Positions 34,701-44,471 of a stretch of DNA of 64,000 nucleotides are shown piece after piece. Position 1 is the first letter of the stretch, and each line of letters begins with the position of its first letter. A model generated the notes under the pieces. The model did not search any database, was not told the origin of the DNA, and worked only from the letters and a program-made list of their open reading frames with translations. The stretch spans positions 186,001 to 250,000 of the forward strand of contig NZ_CP024091.1 in the NCBI RefSeq assembly GCF_002736205.1. Direction: 5' to 3'. The DNA is from Pedobacter ginsengisoli (GTDB lineage: Bacteria; Bacteroidota; Bacteroidia; Sphingobacteriales; Sphingobacteriaceae). Position numbers and translations under genes: made by a program.

Positions 34701-37027
34701 TCTATAGATCTTTTATTGTAAATCAGATACCCCAAATGTAATAAAACCCCATTTCTTTTTATTGGGTCATCGTACAAATTGTAACTAAAGCTTATTGGGC
34801 CAACCGGGGTGTGGTATACCAGCCCCGCAGTAGCGGCATATTGCCATCTGGTAAGTGGTTTCATGCGGTCTATTCCCTGAAAACCTATCTTCTCAAACTT
34901 CTGATATGGTAAAAATACATAACCTTCAAGTCGTAGATCAAGATTTCTTTTAATGCTGTATACGTTCTTAATACCTCCTGCAAGATAACTTGTCGCCCTA
35001 AAGTTTTCTAAAAATACAGATCTGCTATCTTGTAATGGATAAAATGTTGGCGATGCCAGCAGGGTAGAGTAGTAATTAGAAAACAAAGGCTGGTTTGATA
35101 GCACGGCTTCGAGCAGATAACCTAAAGCATATTTAGGCTTTGTAATAAAGTAATTTTCATCACTTACTTTTAAATTGAACCATTGGCGGTATTTTCTATT
35201 TACTTCGGTTTTACTGGCGGTAAGCTCTGCCGATTCAGTTAGTCCGTCTGTAATATTACCTGGTGTATAGCTCTCTCTGCCAGAAAAATAATTTAGGCTT
35301 AACAGGAAGTTGCGACCTCTGGTAGCATACTGTTTTCGGTTAAAGGTGTACTGTTCAAAAGCAAAGGTTGATCTGGATGCACTGAATACAGTTTTGTCTA
35401 ATTGATTGCCTACTTCGAATGTGTTATTTGGGCTATACCTGTCGTAGTTATTAATAAAGGCAGTGTTTAGCGTTACTTTGGTATTGCGGTTTAGCGGAAA
35501 GCCGATCTTTAAATCAATTTTTCTATCTGTTTGCTCAATATATGTAGGATGGGGGTTCTCAATAAAGATGGAACTGGTTTTGTAATAATCAAAGTGATTG
35601 TAGGTCATTTCCATTGCCAGGAACAACGGAAGCCGCGAAGGATAATCAACCCTTCCGCTTAATTGTACGGATTCATAAAAACGTCCTGAATATAGATTAG
35701 TGCCAAAAGTGTACGATTTTTGGTTTAAGTAGTTGTACTGCATTCCAAGAAATACATTGCTGATTGGCCTGCTTGACATATTGCCTCCAAAATCTATTTT
35801 AAAACTTTTTTGTGGTTTGGCAACTATTTCAAAGTTATAGCTGTCTGAAACCGGGTTATAGGTTATTTTGGGATAAATGGTTTCGAAAGTTTCATCGGCA
35901 ACCAATTTATAATAGCCTTGTTTAATGTCTTCGAGGTCAAAGGTGTTCTGATCTCTTTTAAAAAGACGCTCTATGTACTTTTTTTGCTGGGTATTTACTC
36001 CCGATACAGTTATTCCACTAAAAACAAGGTTGGGTTTTTTATTGTTGAACTGTGTTCTTTTGATCATCAAATCTCCTGTAGTTACCCGTCTGCTTATTTT
36101 TTTCTTAATCTGGTCCATATCGGCAATGGTTGCATCGTAGCCTTGCTTTATTAATGCTTCTACAGGGTTAAAATTGGTTACAGAATACCCGCTTAGGTTG
36201 GGCTGGATATAAATTCCATTAGGGCCAATAAGTGTTGAGTCTGATTTAGAGAGAAACATGAAAACCATGAGGCGGTTCATTAGCCGCTCATCGTTATTTT
36301 TAGGGTATTCGTTAAAGTTTTTTGATGATACATTAGAGCCAATGATAATGTCTGGATTAAAAGTTTCCTTCATTACATCGGCCGGAAAGTTATTATACAA
36401 ACCGCCATCAAAAACATACTTATCGTCTAATTTAATAGGCCGGTAAATAAGTGGTACAGTCATGGTTGCCCTAACGGCATCGCTTAAACTGCCTTTTTTT
36501 ACGGTTATACTATTTTGCGACAATACATCTGATACCATGCAACGGTAGGGAACAAACAGATTGTCGAAGTTGTCTTTTGAAATAGCCGATGCCTGTGCAA
36601 AGAGTTCTAACAGGGCAAAGTTTAAAGGGATGTCATTAACAAGGTTAGATCTGAAATTGAACCTTAAATTAGAGTCAACCGAAAGCTTTGCCGTAATTAT
36701 TGAAGGGTTAATGTTTTTCTTTTGGAAGAAGAAGCTATAATCGCTTTTGTATCTTCCGCTTACCCAATTCTGAAAATCGCTGCTTAAAGCTATTTTCTCT
36801 ATTTGTGTTGGTGAATAGCCGGCGGCATACATAGCACCAACAATGCCTCCCATTGATGTTCCTGTAATGTAATCAATAGGGATATTGTTTTCTTCAAGCG
36901 CTTTTAATATGCCTATGTGAGCAAGGCCCTTGGCACCACCACCACTTAATACTAATCCTACTTTTTGCGCATTTACATTTAATGCACTTATAAACAGAAC
37001 CAGAATGAGCAGTATTCTTATAAGCAT
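34697..37027 (-). CDS. Patatin-like phospholipase fused to an outer-membrane barrel
   Basis: A 776-residue exported protein. After a signal peptide (ALNVNAQ) the patatin domain shows the oxyanion loop LSGGGAKGLAHIG, nucleophile GTSMGG and catalytic Asp in VFDGGLYNNFP. A POTRA-like segment (ITVSGVNTQQKKYIERLF) then leads to a C-terminal beta-barrel ending VGPISFSYNLYDDP. This is the layout of PlpD-type (type Vd) proteins, which place a lipase on or through the outer membrane. The catalytic dyad looks intact. It precedes a small membrane protein with a 4-bp overlap. Confidence 0.9.
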   Translation of the reverse strand: MLIRILLILVLFISALNVNAQKVGLVLSGGGAKGLAHIGILKALEENNIPIDYITGTSMGGIVGAMYAAGYSPTQIEKIALSSDFQNWVSGRYKSDYSFFFQKKNINPSIITAKLSVDSNLRFNFRSNLVNDIPLNFALLELFAQASAISKDNFDNLFVPYRCMVSDVLSQNSITVKKGSLSDAVRATMTVPLIYRPIKLDDKYVFDGGLYNNFPADVMKETFNPDIIIGSNVSSKNFNEYPKNNDERLMNRLMVFMFLSKSDSTLIGPNGIYIQPNLSGYSVTNFNPVEALIKQGYDATIADMDQIKKKISRRVTTGDLMIKRTQFNNKKPNLVFSGITVSGVNTQQKKYIERLFKRDQNTFDLEDIKQGYYKLVADETFETIYPKITYNPVSDSYNFEIVAKPQKSFKIDFGGNMSSRPISNVFLGMQYNYLNQKSYTFGTNLYSGRFYESVQLSGRVDYPSRLPLFLAMEMTYNHFDYYKTSSIFIENPHPTYIEQTDRKIDLKIGFPLNRNTKVTLNTAFINNYDRYSPNNTFEVGNQLDKTVFSASRSTFAFEQYTFNRKQYATRGRNFLLSLNYFSGRESYTPGNITDGLTESAELTASKTEVNRKYRQWFNLKVSDENYFITKPKYALGYLLEAVLSNQPLFSNYYSTLLASPTFYPLQDSRSVFLENFRATSYLAGGIKNVYSIKRNLDLRLEGYVFLPYQKFEKIGFQGIDRMKPLTRWQYAATAGLVYHTPVGPISFSYNLYDDPIKRNGVLLHLGYLIYNKRSIE

Positions 37028-37073
37028 AGCATGCTAAAAATAAGAGTTTTATTTCACAAAGCTATCTCATTAG

Positions 37074-37547
37074 TTAGTTTAACGAAAATATGCTATAGGT
37101 TAAAATAGTAGCAAAGCTAACCCATAAAATATATGGGATGAATAGTAGACCTGCGGTTTTGTCAATTTTATAGAATACCCTTGCGTTTATAATGATGGCA
37201 ATAAGCAAGGCGATAATTTCAAAAAACGCTAATCCAATTTCATGTGCATAAAAGAAAAGAAAAGACCACATTACATTTAAAACAAGTTGTAATAAATATA
37301 TAGCAGCAGTACGGGAGAAATGTTCAACTTCCTTTCTTTTTAACCAAATCAGATAGGCCGAAACCCCCATTAAAATGTAGAGGGTTGTCCATACCGGAGC
37401 AAATATCCAGTTCGGTGGATTAAACGAGGGTTTATTTAGGGTTAAGTACCATGTTTTAACATACTGAGAGGTAAACCATCCGCCGATAGCACCCATAGCT
37501 AAAGGAATAGCAATACTAATAATAAAGGCAAATGGTTTAAATCTCAT
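37074..37547 (-). CDS. TspO/MBR family protein
   Basis: A 157-residue, five-helix membrane protein of the tryptophan-rich sensory protein family. The motifs GAIGGWFTSQYVKTWYLTLNKPSFNPPNWIFAPVWTTLYILMG and NVMWSFLFFYAHEIGLAFFEI are diagnostic; the Trp and Pro-rich loop binds porphyrins in characterised members. A role in tetrapyrrole handling or stress signalling is known for the family. It lies 13 bp after the large GH-like gene on the same strand, but a functional link is not obvious. Confidence 0.93.
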   Translation of the reverse strand: MRFKPFAFIISIAIPLAMGAIGGWFTSQYVKTWYLTLNKPSFNPPNWIFAPVWTTLYILMGVSAYLIWLKRKEVEHFSRTAAIYLLQLVLNVMWSFLFFYAHEIGLAFFEIIALLIAIIINARVFYKIDKTAGLLFIPYILWVSFATILTYSIFSLN

Positions 37548-37560
37548 ATTTTGTTAAATG

Positions 37561-40545
37561 TTAATTTTCTTTAACAACAATCATCCAGCCTTTGTTTTTT
37601 GTTACCGGTATTTCTTCAGTAGCAGAGAAAGTTTTAGCGGGTTGAAAGTTTTTAATGGCAGGAGCTGTTATTGTAGCTTTTGCTGGATCAATTCCTAACG
37701 CCTTCCAGTCTATGTTTAACTTTATTTTTGTGTCTTCTTTGGCCCAGCTTGCAAGCGCTATCAGAGCACTTTTATCTTTCTTGTAAATGGTTGCAATTAC
37801 ATCGGGATTATTGGTTTTAACCGGATTGTTTTCTACCCAGTATCCAATCATTTTTGTTCCCTGCATTCCAAAATCATCCCATGCTTTCCATATTGCCCTT
37901 GGGTCTGCACCGTCGCTCCATGGCATGCGGTTAGTCATTCCATAAACCATTCCACGCCATGCATTACCACCGTCTTGTAACATTTCGCCCATTAGTCCGA
38001 ATGGTATACCTGAGGATTCTGTTAAAAAGAAATCAGGTGTGTTTTTTTCGTAATCGAAATACTCACCAAACCATAAACGGTTTAGATAAGGGAAATGCTC
38101 CATGTATAGGTTTGCACTGTTGTTAAAGCCGTCGCTTTTATTGTATTGGTTTGCCGAGTGCAGGTCTATAATGCCAGGATGCCCGTTTTGAGTAAGTACA
38201 CTTTTTACACGTTTCATTGTGGTCCTGTCAAAAGCTACATCATCCAGGTAAAGACCATCAATTCCTACATTGTTAACCAGCCAGTTCATACCTTCAACAT
38301 AGTAATTATGCCAGCGGCTCATTCCACTATTAACAACGGCTGCGTCTTTTATTTCGGGTACATACCAGGCAGCTATGTAGTCATCGCCAAGGTGCTCCTG
38401 TAGCCATGAATAGCCACCGCCTTTACCTGGTGAATAAACTTCGTGACCAAGGCTGCGCAGTGGAAATGTTTCGTATGCACTGTTTGATAATTCGCGGACA
38501 GTATTATAGATTTTAACTTTAAGCCCTTTTGAATGCGCTTCATCAATATATGTTCTCATTTCCTTGTGGGCAATAAAAGGATAGTTGATGAAAGGATTAA
38601 TAGGGGTGGCATGGTGTATGTTTATTAATGTTGCACCTGTAGCTTTAATGGTGTCAATGTTATTGTATTTATGGTAAAAGCGGTTGCTCCATTGAAAATC
38701 TGTATTGATTGGATGGAAAGGAGTAATTAGCAATGTGAAGTTGTAATATAGGGTGTCACCTTTTTTCATCAGGCGTTCTCCGCTGTAGTTATCGGCCAGA
38801 ATGGCCTGTCCTTTTTTACCAATTTTAATTCCACCCTTACCTTCGTTACCCCATGATGTTGGCAACAATAAGGGCTTTTGTAAATAGAAATTTGTGTTTA
38901 AAGGGCGCACATAATGATTGTCTCTTAACGAGTATTGTAAACCTGCGTTTACATCACCTATCCATGCACCATCCTGATTTTTGTTGGCCACATCCCATTT
39001 CCAGTTTAAGGAATCGGGACGGTAACCCCCTTTTTGACCAAGCCCCATCATGTATTTAGATGCGGAAGGACTAAAAGGTAGATGCAGACTAATGTTATTG
39101 AGCTTAATGTTATTTACAGCAATGAACTTAACCGTGTATGATACAAAACCGTCGAATTCAATGGAGGCGTTTACCTCCATATTTAAACTATCTGACGTAC
39201 TTTTTGAAGTCCATTTTGCAATGCCCGGTTGTTTATCAGTAAAGGTAACTTCGGTAGTTTTAAATTTAATATCCTTATTGTCTGGTTTGGTTACATGAAA
39301 ATGAACCGGCTCGGTAAGGATGTTTTTTGGAGTGGCAGATATTTCTGTCATTTCCGGGGTAAAAAATGTTTGTATCTGGGCAGGTAAACCGTCCTGATTA
39401 ATTGTAAACTTTCTGCCTAGCAGAGAAATGATTTTTTCGTTTATAACAAGAGGAATGTAAGGTGCAATAACTTCATTTTTCTCGGCCATGGTTGAGTTTA
39501 ACCATTTAAGACGTGTTTGTTTTTGAGGTTCATTTATACCTCCGTCGGCTAAAACTGTATTGTTTACTGTTATCGCAATTTGGATAGTTGTACTGGCCGA
39601 ACCTTTGGCGCTTACTGTTGCTGTACCTGTATAAGTACCTGTTGCAATGTCTTTAGGGATATCGGCAAGTATCCATAAAGCCTGGACTTTGTTTTTTGCT
39701 ACGTTTACAGTTTTATGAAGCGGACTGCCATCCCAGTTAATACCATCTGTGTTTAAACAAGAAAATGCTTTTGATGAAATGGTTTTTCCTGCTTTATTTT
39801 TTAGGGCGCTAAAAGTAACTTTAACATCATTTAAGTCTTTTTTAACGGGATAGATACCAAGTTGATAGGTGTAGTTTTCTCCTTTAGATGCTGTTCCCGA
39901 GAAGGTGTTCTTTAGTCCTTTTGTGATCCATAACTGAGGCAGATCGTTCTGCATTTTTATAGGATTGGTTCTGTCTTCAGTAAAAACAAGATAGTCTTTT
40001 TGCGGATGCTGTTTTATCAGGTTTTTAGTTTCTGCGGCAGTTGCAATTACTTCCATAGGGTAGAAACTGCTCATTGCATTAATGGCCTCTATGCGTACAA
40101 GTTTAGCTGTTATAGCATTTGCGGTTGATTTTGGCCATTGGTTATTGCCTGCCTGTGCTTTTCTGTACTGGGCATTTGGATAGTTAGAACGTCCTTCTAC
40201 CTGGTATGGCATGTAATAAACATAATAAGTGCCAGGTCCGGATGTTGGTTCAAAATATATGGTGCCTTGTTCTCTATTGATGTTTGCGGCTTTTACATTT
40301 GTAATTCTGCTGTTGGTTTTAGCATCAACTACCCAAATATCTTTAAGCTCCGGGTGGGTATCTCTTCTTCGCCATTCGATAGTTGCTTTTGCTACATTGC
40401 CTGCTCCGCTTACCGTTATTACGGCCCTATGGTTCCCCAGAGAATCCGGATTCCAACTGTCGTTTCCGGTACCATATTTTATTTGTTGAGCGCTAACTCC
40501 TGTAATCAGGAATAAGATGAAAATGAGTACTAATGATGGTTTCAT
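37561..40545 (-). CDS. Large secreted glycoside-hydrolase-like protein (DUF6067/GH123-like)
   Basis: A 994-residue exported protein with signal peptide ending at GVSAQ. N-terminal beta domains (about 1-350) precede a long central beta region and a C-terminal TIM-barrel-like domain. In that domain the segment VGIDGLYLDDVAFDRTTMKRV, with the paired Asp, is the likely active-site strand, followed by GHPGIIDLHSANQYN and a final small beta domain. The best match I can recall is the DUF6067/GH123-like group. The substrate is unknown. A 13-bp gap to tspO suggests co-transcription. Confidence 0.65.
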   Translation of the reverse strand: MKPSLVLIFILFLITGVSAQQIKYGTGNDSWNPDSLGNHRAVITVSGAGNVAKATIEWRRRDTHPELKDIWVVDAKTNSRITNVKAANINREQGTIYFEPTSGPGTYYVYYMPYQVEGRSNYPNAQYRKAQAGNNQWPKSTANAITAKLVRIEAINAMSSFYPMEVIATAAETKNLIKQHPQKDYLVFTEDRTNPIKMQNDLPQLWITKGLKNTFSGTASKGENYTYQLGIYPVKKDLNDVKVTFSALKNKAGKTISSKAFSCLNTDGINWDGSPLHKTVNVAKNKVQALWILADIPKDIATGTYTGTATVSAKGSASTTIQIAITVNNTVLADGGINEPQKQTRLKWLNSTMAEKNEVIAPYIPLVINEKIISLLGRKFTINQDGLPAQIQTFFTPEMTEISATPKNILTEPVHFHVTKPDNKDIKFKTTEVTFTDKQPGIAKWTSKSTSDSLNMEVNASIEFDGFVSYTVKFIAVNNIKLNNISLHLPFSPSASKYMMGLGQKGGYRPDSLNWKWDVANKNQDGAWIGDVNAGLQYSLRDNHYVRPLNTNFYLQKPLLLPTSWGNEGKGGIKIGKKGQAILADNYSGERLMKKGDTLYYNFTLLITPFHPINTDFQWSNRFYHKYNNIDTIKATGATLINIHHATPINPFINYPFIAHKEMRTYIDEAHSKGLKVKIYNTVRELSNSAYETFPLRSLGHEVYSPGKGGGYSWLQEHLGDDYIAAWYVPEIKDAAVVNSGMSRWHNYYVEGMNWLVNNVGIDGLYLDDVAFDRTTMKRVKSVLTQNGHPGIIDLHSANQYNKSDGFNNSANLYMEHFPYLNRLWFGEYFDYEKNTPDFFLTESSGIPFGLMGEMLQDGGNAWRGMVYGMTNRMPWSDGADPRAIWKAWDDFGMQGTKMIGYWVENNPVKTNNPDVIATIYKKDKSALIALASWAKEDTKIKLNIDWKALGIDPAKATITAPAIKNFQPAKTFSATEEIPVTKNKGWMIVVKEN

Positions 40546-40679
40546 TGTGTGTTTTAGATTTACTGGTAAAAGTAACCATTCTGTAAATAGGGTGGTAATA
40601 TTTCAGATTTCCTATGGAAAACGTCTTTTTTTTAAAATAAAAGATGGAAGTTTGTTTTCTTGAATAAAATTAAGTTTAA

Positions 40680-41927
40680 ATGAGCAATAAAAAAGGATTT
40701 ACAACCACCATACTTCATTCAGACCGACTTTTGAAACCAGAATTCGGTGCATTACATCAACCTGTTCATAACGCAGTAACCTGGGGATACGACGATGTTC
40801 AGGGATTGGTAAATGTTTTTCAAAACAAAACCAAGGGCTATGCTTATTCCCGTCAGGGTAATCCAACAACAGCAGCACTGGAGCACAAGGTAACACAAAT
40901 GGAGCAAGGCTTAGCCTCTGTTTCTTTTGCAACAGGAATGGCTGCTATTTCTTCTACCATACTTGCTTTAATAAAGGCAGGAGATCATATTATTGCAAGT
41001 TCATACCTTTTTGGTAACACCAGAAGTATTATGCAGACTTATATGGATATGGGGCTGGAAATTTCTTTTGTTGATGCAACAGATGTTCAGAACATTAAAA
41101 ATGCTTATCAGGAAAACACCCGAATGGTGTTTGTAGAGACCATAGCAAATCCTGCTACACAGGTATCTGATCTTGGCGCCATTGGCGATTTTTGTGAAGA
41201 TAAAAAGTTAATCTATGTAGTGGATAATACTATGACATCGCCTTACCTGTTCCGTCCGGTTGCAGTAAAGGCCAGTTTGGTTATCAACTCACTTACTAAA
41301 TATATTGGAGGCCACGGTAATGCCTTAGGTGGCAGTGTAACTGATACCGGTTTGTTTAACTGGCTTAACTTTCCTAACATTGCACCGATAATCCGCGAGC
41401 AGATCCGTCCGGAAATGCAGGGGCTTACTCAAATAAGAAAAAGAGGATTGCGTGATGGTGGAGGTACACTTGCTCCGGAGGCAGCACACAGTATTTCTGT
41501 AGGTTCTGAAACCATTGCTTTAAGGTTAGAGCGTGCTTGTAGTAATGCAGCTGCACTTGCCGAATTCCTTGATAATCATCCTTTAATTAGTAAAGTTTAT
41601 TATCCAGGATTGAAAAGCCATCCTCAACATGAGCTTGCATCAAATCTGTTCCATCGTTATGGCGGATTAATGAGTTTTGCACTTGTTGATGGCATTGATT
41701 GCTTTAAGTTCCTGAATGAACTTAAACTGGTTATTAAATCAAGTAATCTTGGTGATACCCGCACGCTTGCCATTCCTGTTGCTCATACCATATTCTTTGA
41801 ATTAGGTAAAGAAAGACGTGATGAAATGGGGATTCCTGATTCTATGGTTAGATTGTCTGTAGGTATTGAAGATCAAGAAGATCTTATTGCAGATTTCAGC
41901 GCTGCTTTTGAGGCTGTTGCCAATTAA
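40680..41927 (+). CDS. Cystathionine gamma-synthase/methionine gamma-lyase family enzyme
   Basis: A 415-residue cytoplasmic PLP enzyme of sulfur amino acid metabolism. The family motifs AYSRQGNPTTAALEHKVTQMEQG, FATGMAAISS and VDNTMTSPYLFRPV are present. The PLP lysine is in NSLTKYIGGHGNALGG and the C-terminal arginine region is RLSVGIEDQEDL. The chemistry could be gamma-synthase, gamma-lyase or sulfhydrylase, which motif reading cannot resolve. A TonB-dependent receptor follows 21 bp downstream, an unusual partner. Confidence 0.92.
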   Translation: MSNKKGFTTTILHSDRLLKPEFGALHQPVHNAVTWGYDDVQGLVNVFQNKTKGYAYSRQGNPTTAALEHKVTQMEQGLASVSFATGMAAISSTILALIKAGDHIIASSYLFGNTRSIMQTYMDMGLEISFVDATDVQNIKNAYQENTRMVFVETIANPATQVSDLGAIGDFCEDKKLIYVVDNTMTSPYLFRPVAVKASLVINSLTKYIGGHGNALGGSVTDTGLFNWLNFPNIAPIIREQIRPEMQGLTQIRKRGLRDGGGTLAPEAAHSISVGSETIALRLERACSNAAALAEFLDNHPLISKVYYPGLKSHPQHELASNLFHRYGGLMSFALVDGIDCFKFLNELKLVIKSSNLGDTRTLAIPVAHTIFFELGKERRDEMGIPDSMVRLSVGIEDQEDLIADFSAAFEAVAN

Positions 41928-41948
41928 TAATTGTACAATAGAAATAGA

Positions 41949-44303
41949 ATGAATAGAATAATAGCGTGCTTGTGTTTAAGCATTTTTATCAGTTTTGCAG
42001 CGAATGCACAACAGAGTAAGGTTTCAGGAACGGTTAAAGACGCTAAAGGAATTCCTGTTGTTGCAGTGACAGTACAGGTATTAAATACAAACTTAAGTAC
42101 TGTTACAAATTTAACCGGAGCTTTTGAACTTGTTAATGTCCCTTCGGGTAAAGTAAGTTTAAGATTTAGTGCTGTTGGTTACGCAGCGATAAATAAAACG
42201 GTAGCTGATGATAACAGGGTACTGAATATTACTTTAGAAGATGCAGGCCTGAAATTAGATGAGGTAGTTGTTTCTGCACAGAAAACAGAAGAGAATGTTC
42301 AGAATATACCATCCGGTATCTCTGTTTTTTCGTCAGCAAAAGTTAACGATTACAGGATACAAAACACAAGAGATTTGTCGGCTATTGTTCCAAATCTTTA
42401 CAGCAGTAACCCTGGCGATGGACGGAATGTAACCTCGATAAGAGGTATTGGTACAACTTCTTACGACCCGGCGGTGGCTACTTATATTGATGGGGTAAAC
42501 CAATTTGGTTTAGATACCTATATTTCTTCTCTGTTTGATGTAGAAAGGATAGAGGTGTTACGTGGTCCTCGGGGCACTTTGTATGGCAGAAATGCAATGG
42601 GTGGCGTAATTAACATTATTACCAAAAAGCCTTCAAATTATACTACCGGGTTTGCTGGTGTTGATTTCGGAAATTATGGTCAGCAGCGTTATAGCGCCGG
42701 GATTAGAACTGCCTTAATTAAGGATAAGTTATTTTTTGGTGCAGCGGGTCTGGTTAACAGACAAAACGGATTTTATACCAATGAGTTTAATAATAAAAAG
42801 TTTGATCGTTTGCATGGTTACCTGGGTAATTACTATCTGAAGTTTCAAGGCAGCTCAAAGTTTGATTTAACTTTAAATGTTAAGCATAATGAGAACCGTA
42901 ATGATGGCACATTCCCATTGGTAGCTTCTGTTGAAGACGCATTAAGTAAGCCGTTTAAGGTAAGTCAAAATACGCTAACTACCATGGTTGATAACCTGTT
43001 TAATGCTTCGCTGTCTGCAAATTATGCTGGTGATGCTTTTAATTTTACTTCCCAAAGTGCTTATCAATCTAATTATAGGTATTATGATAAACCAATAGAC
43101 AGTGATTTCTCACCAATAGATGGAATTTCCCTGATCAATAATTACGGTAAGGATTGGAATAAAATAGAAGTATTAACTCAGGAGTTTAAATTCAGCTCTC
43201 CTTCGTCATCAGATTCAAAATTTAAGTGGGTTGGAGGTGTGTATGGCTTTTACCAGAAAAATCCGGTAAAACAGGGATTGTCTTTTGGTGAGGATGCAGA
43301 AATGGTTGGATCTGTACCGGGGCTTGGTATCCTAAGTGTTAACAAGGGGAAAAGTTTTGGGTTGGCCGCTTTTGGGCAGGCTAGCTATGCAATAACTGAT
43401 GAATTAATGGCAACTGCGGGTTTACGTTATGATTATGAGCATAAAAAGCAAGGTGTTTATGGGGAAATGTCAATGCCGGGAGAAGATCAACCAATAGTTG
43501 AACAAAAAGATACCAGTGCAACTGCCAGCTTCAAGGCACTATCTCCTAAAGTTAGCCTTGCCTATTTGTTTGTGCCTGATCATAGTCTTTATGCAACGTA
43601 TAGCAGAGGTTTTCGTGCAGGAGGCCTTACACAAATAGGTTCCGACAGAACTGCAAAACCTTTAGTGGCATATAAGCCGGAATATGGCAATAATATAGAA
43701 GTTGGATCTAAAAATACTTTTTTTGATCAGCGCCTGAGTCTTAATGTTGCCGCCTTTTATGTTAGACTTACAGATGCACAAATACCTGTGCTGATCTTGC
43801 CGGATGCAATAACAATAACCAGAAACGCTGGAAAGTTGACCAGTAAAGGTATTGAGGTTGAGCTTTCGGCCAAACCGGTTAAAGGACTAAGTGTTGATTA
43901 TAACTTTGGTTATACTGATGCAAAATATAAGTCATTGAGTTTGCCCGTAGACAACAAGGTAGTAAATTTTGATGGTAATAAACAGATTTACACACCAGAT
44001 TTAACCTCATTGCTTGCTTTGCAGTATGGCTATCAAATTGAGAGTGTTAATAAGCTGAATTTAATTGCTCGCGGCGAGTGGGCATATACAGGGGATCAGT
44101 TTTTTGACCTTCAGAACAGATTTGAGCAAAAGGGCTATCATTTGTTTAATGCAAAAGTTGGTGTTTCTAATAAGAGATTTGATCTGTTTTTCTGGGGAAG
44201 AAATCTGGGTGATAAAGCCTATGTAGATTATGTTTATGATTTTGGAGCTGCCCATCTGGGGAACCCAAAAACATATGGGATTTCACTTGCTGGAAGGTTT
44301 TAA
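41949..44303 (+). CDS. TonB-dependent receptor with CarboxypepD-like N-terminal domain
   Basis: A 784-residue outer-membrane transporter. A signal peptide ends at FAANAQ. A carboxypeptidase-regulatory-like domain follows (VSGTVKDAKGIPVVAVTVQVL), then the plug (IRGIGTTSYDPAVATYIDGV, RIEVLRGPRGTLYGRNAMGGVINIIT) and a 22-strand barrel ending KTYGISLAGRF. Length and lack of a SusD partner separate it from SusC proteins. ATG 41949 replaces a TTG at 41931. The neighbour suggests uptake related to methionine, thiol compounds or a cofactor, but this is only context. Confidence 0.92.
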   Translation: MNRIIACLCLSIFISFAANAQQSKVSGTVKDAKGIPVVAVTVQVLNTNLSTVTNLTGAFELVNVPSGKVSLRFSAVGYAAINKTVADDNRVLNITLEDAGLKLDEVVVSAQKTEENVQNIPSGISVFSSAKVNDYRIQNTRDLSAIVPNLYSSNPGDGRNVTSIRGIGTTSYDPAVATYIDGVNQFGLDTYISSLFDVERIEVLRGPRGTLYGRNAMGGVINIITKKPSNYTTGFAGVDFGNYGQQRYSAGIRTALIKDKLFFGAAGLVNRQNGFYTNEFNNKKFDRLHGYLGNYYLKFQGSSKFDLTLNVKHNENRNDGTFPLVASVEDALSKPFKVSQNTLTTMVDNLFNASLSANYAGDAFNFTSQSAYQSNYRYYDKPIDSDFSPIDGISLINNYGKDWNKIEVLTQEFKFSSPSSSDSKFKWVGGVYGFYQKNPVKQGLSFGEDAEMVGSVPGLGILSVNKGKSFGLAAFGQASYAITDELMATAGLRYDYEHKKQGVYGEMSMPGEDQPIVEQKDTSATASFKALSPKVSLAYLFVPDHSLYATYSRGFRAGGLTQIGSDRTAKPLVAYKPEYGNNIEVGSKNTFFDQRLSLNVAAFYVRLTDAQIPVLILPDAITITRNAGKLTSKGIEVELSAKPVKGLSVDYNFGYTDAKYKSLSLPVDNKVVNFDGNKQIYTPDLTSLLALQYGYQIESVNKLNLIARGEWAYTGDQFFDLQNRFEQKGYHLFNAKVGVSNKRFDLFFWGRNLGDKAYVDYVYDFGAAHLGNPKTYGISLAGRF

Positions 44304-44324
44304 TGCGTTCGTCACCATCATATC

Positions 44325-44352
44325 CGTCATCTCAAAGATAGGAGAGATGACG
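44325..44352 (+). other. Hairpin after the TonB receptor
   Basis: CGTCATCTC (44325-44333) pairs with GAGATGACG (44344-44352) around a 10-nt loop. No T run follows. It lies 22 bp after the receptor stop and about 60 bp before a much stronger terminator. It may protect mRNA ends; the function is unproven. Confidence 0.4.
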
Positions 44353-44409
44353 AGTATACAGGAAATAGGAATGCACATGAAGGATATAAGCTAAAAACAA
44401 AAACAAAAA

Positions 44410-44449
44410 AGAGGGGTGTACTTGCAATTGAAGTACACCCCTCTTTTTG
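44410..44449. terminator. Strong bidirectional terminator between convergent genes
   Basis: AGAGGGGTGTACTT (44410-44423) and AAGTACACCCCTCT (44431-44444) form a perfect 14-bp stem with a 7-nt loop. A T run follows on the plus strand and an A run precedes it. It separates the TonB receptor from the cytochrome gene. Confidence 0.92.
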
Positions 44450-44471
44450 TAAAGGTTTTTTTGAATAATTC

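Noticed and set aside
40138..40515. 125-codon open frame opposite the GH-like gene
   Set aside because: Antisense to a clear signal-peptide and N-terminal domain; no motif.
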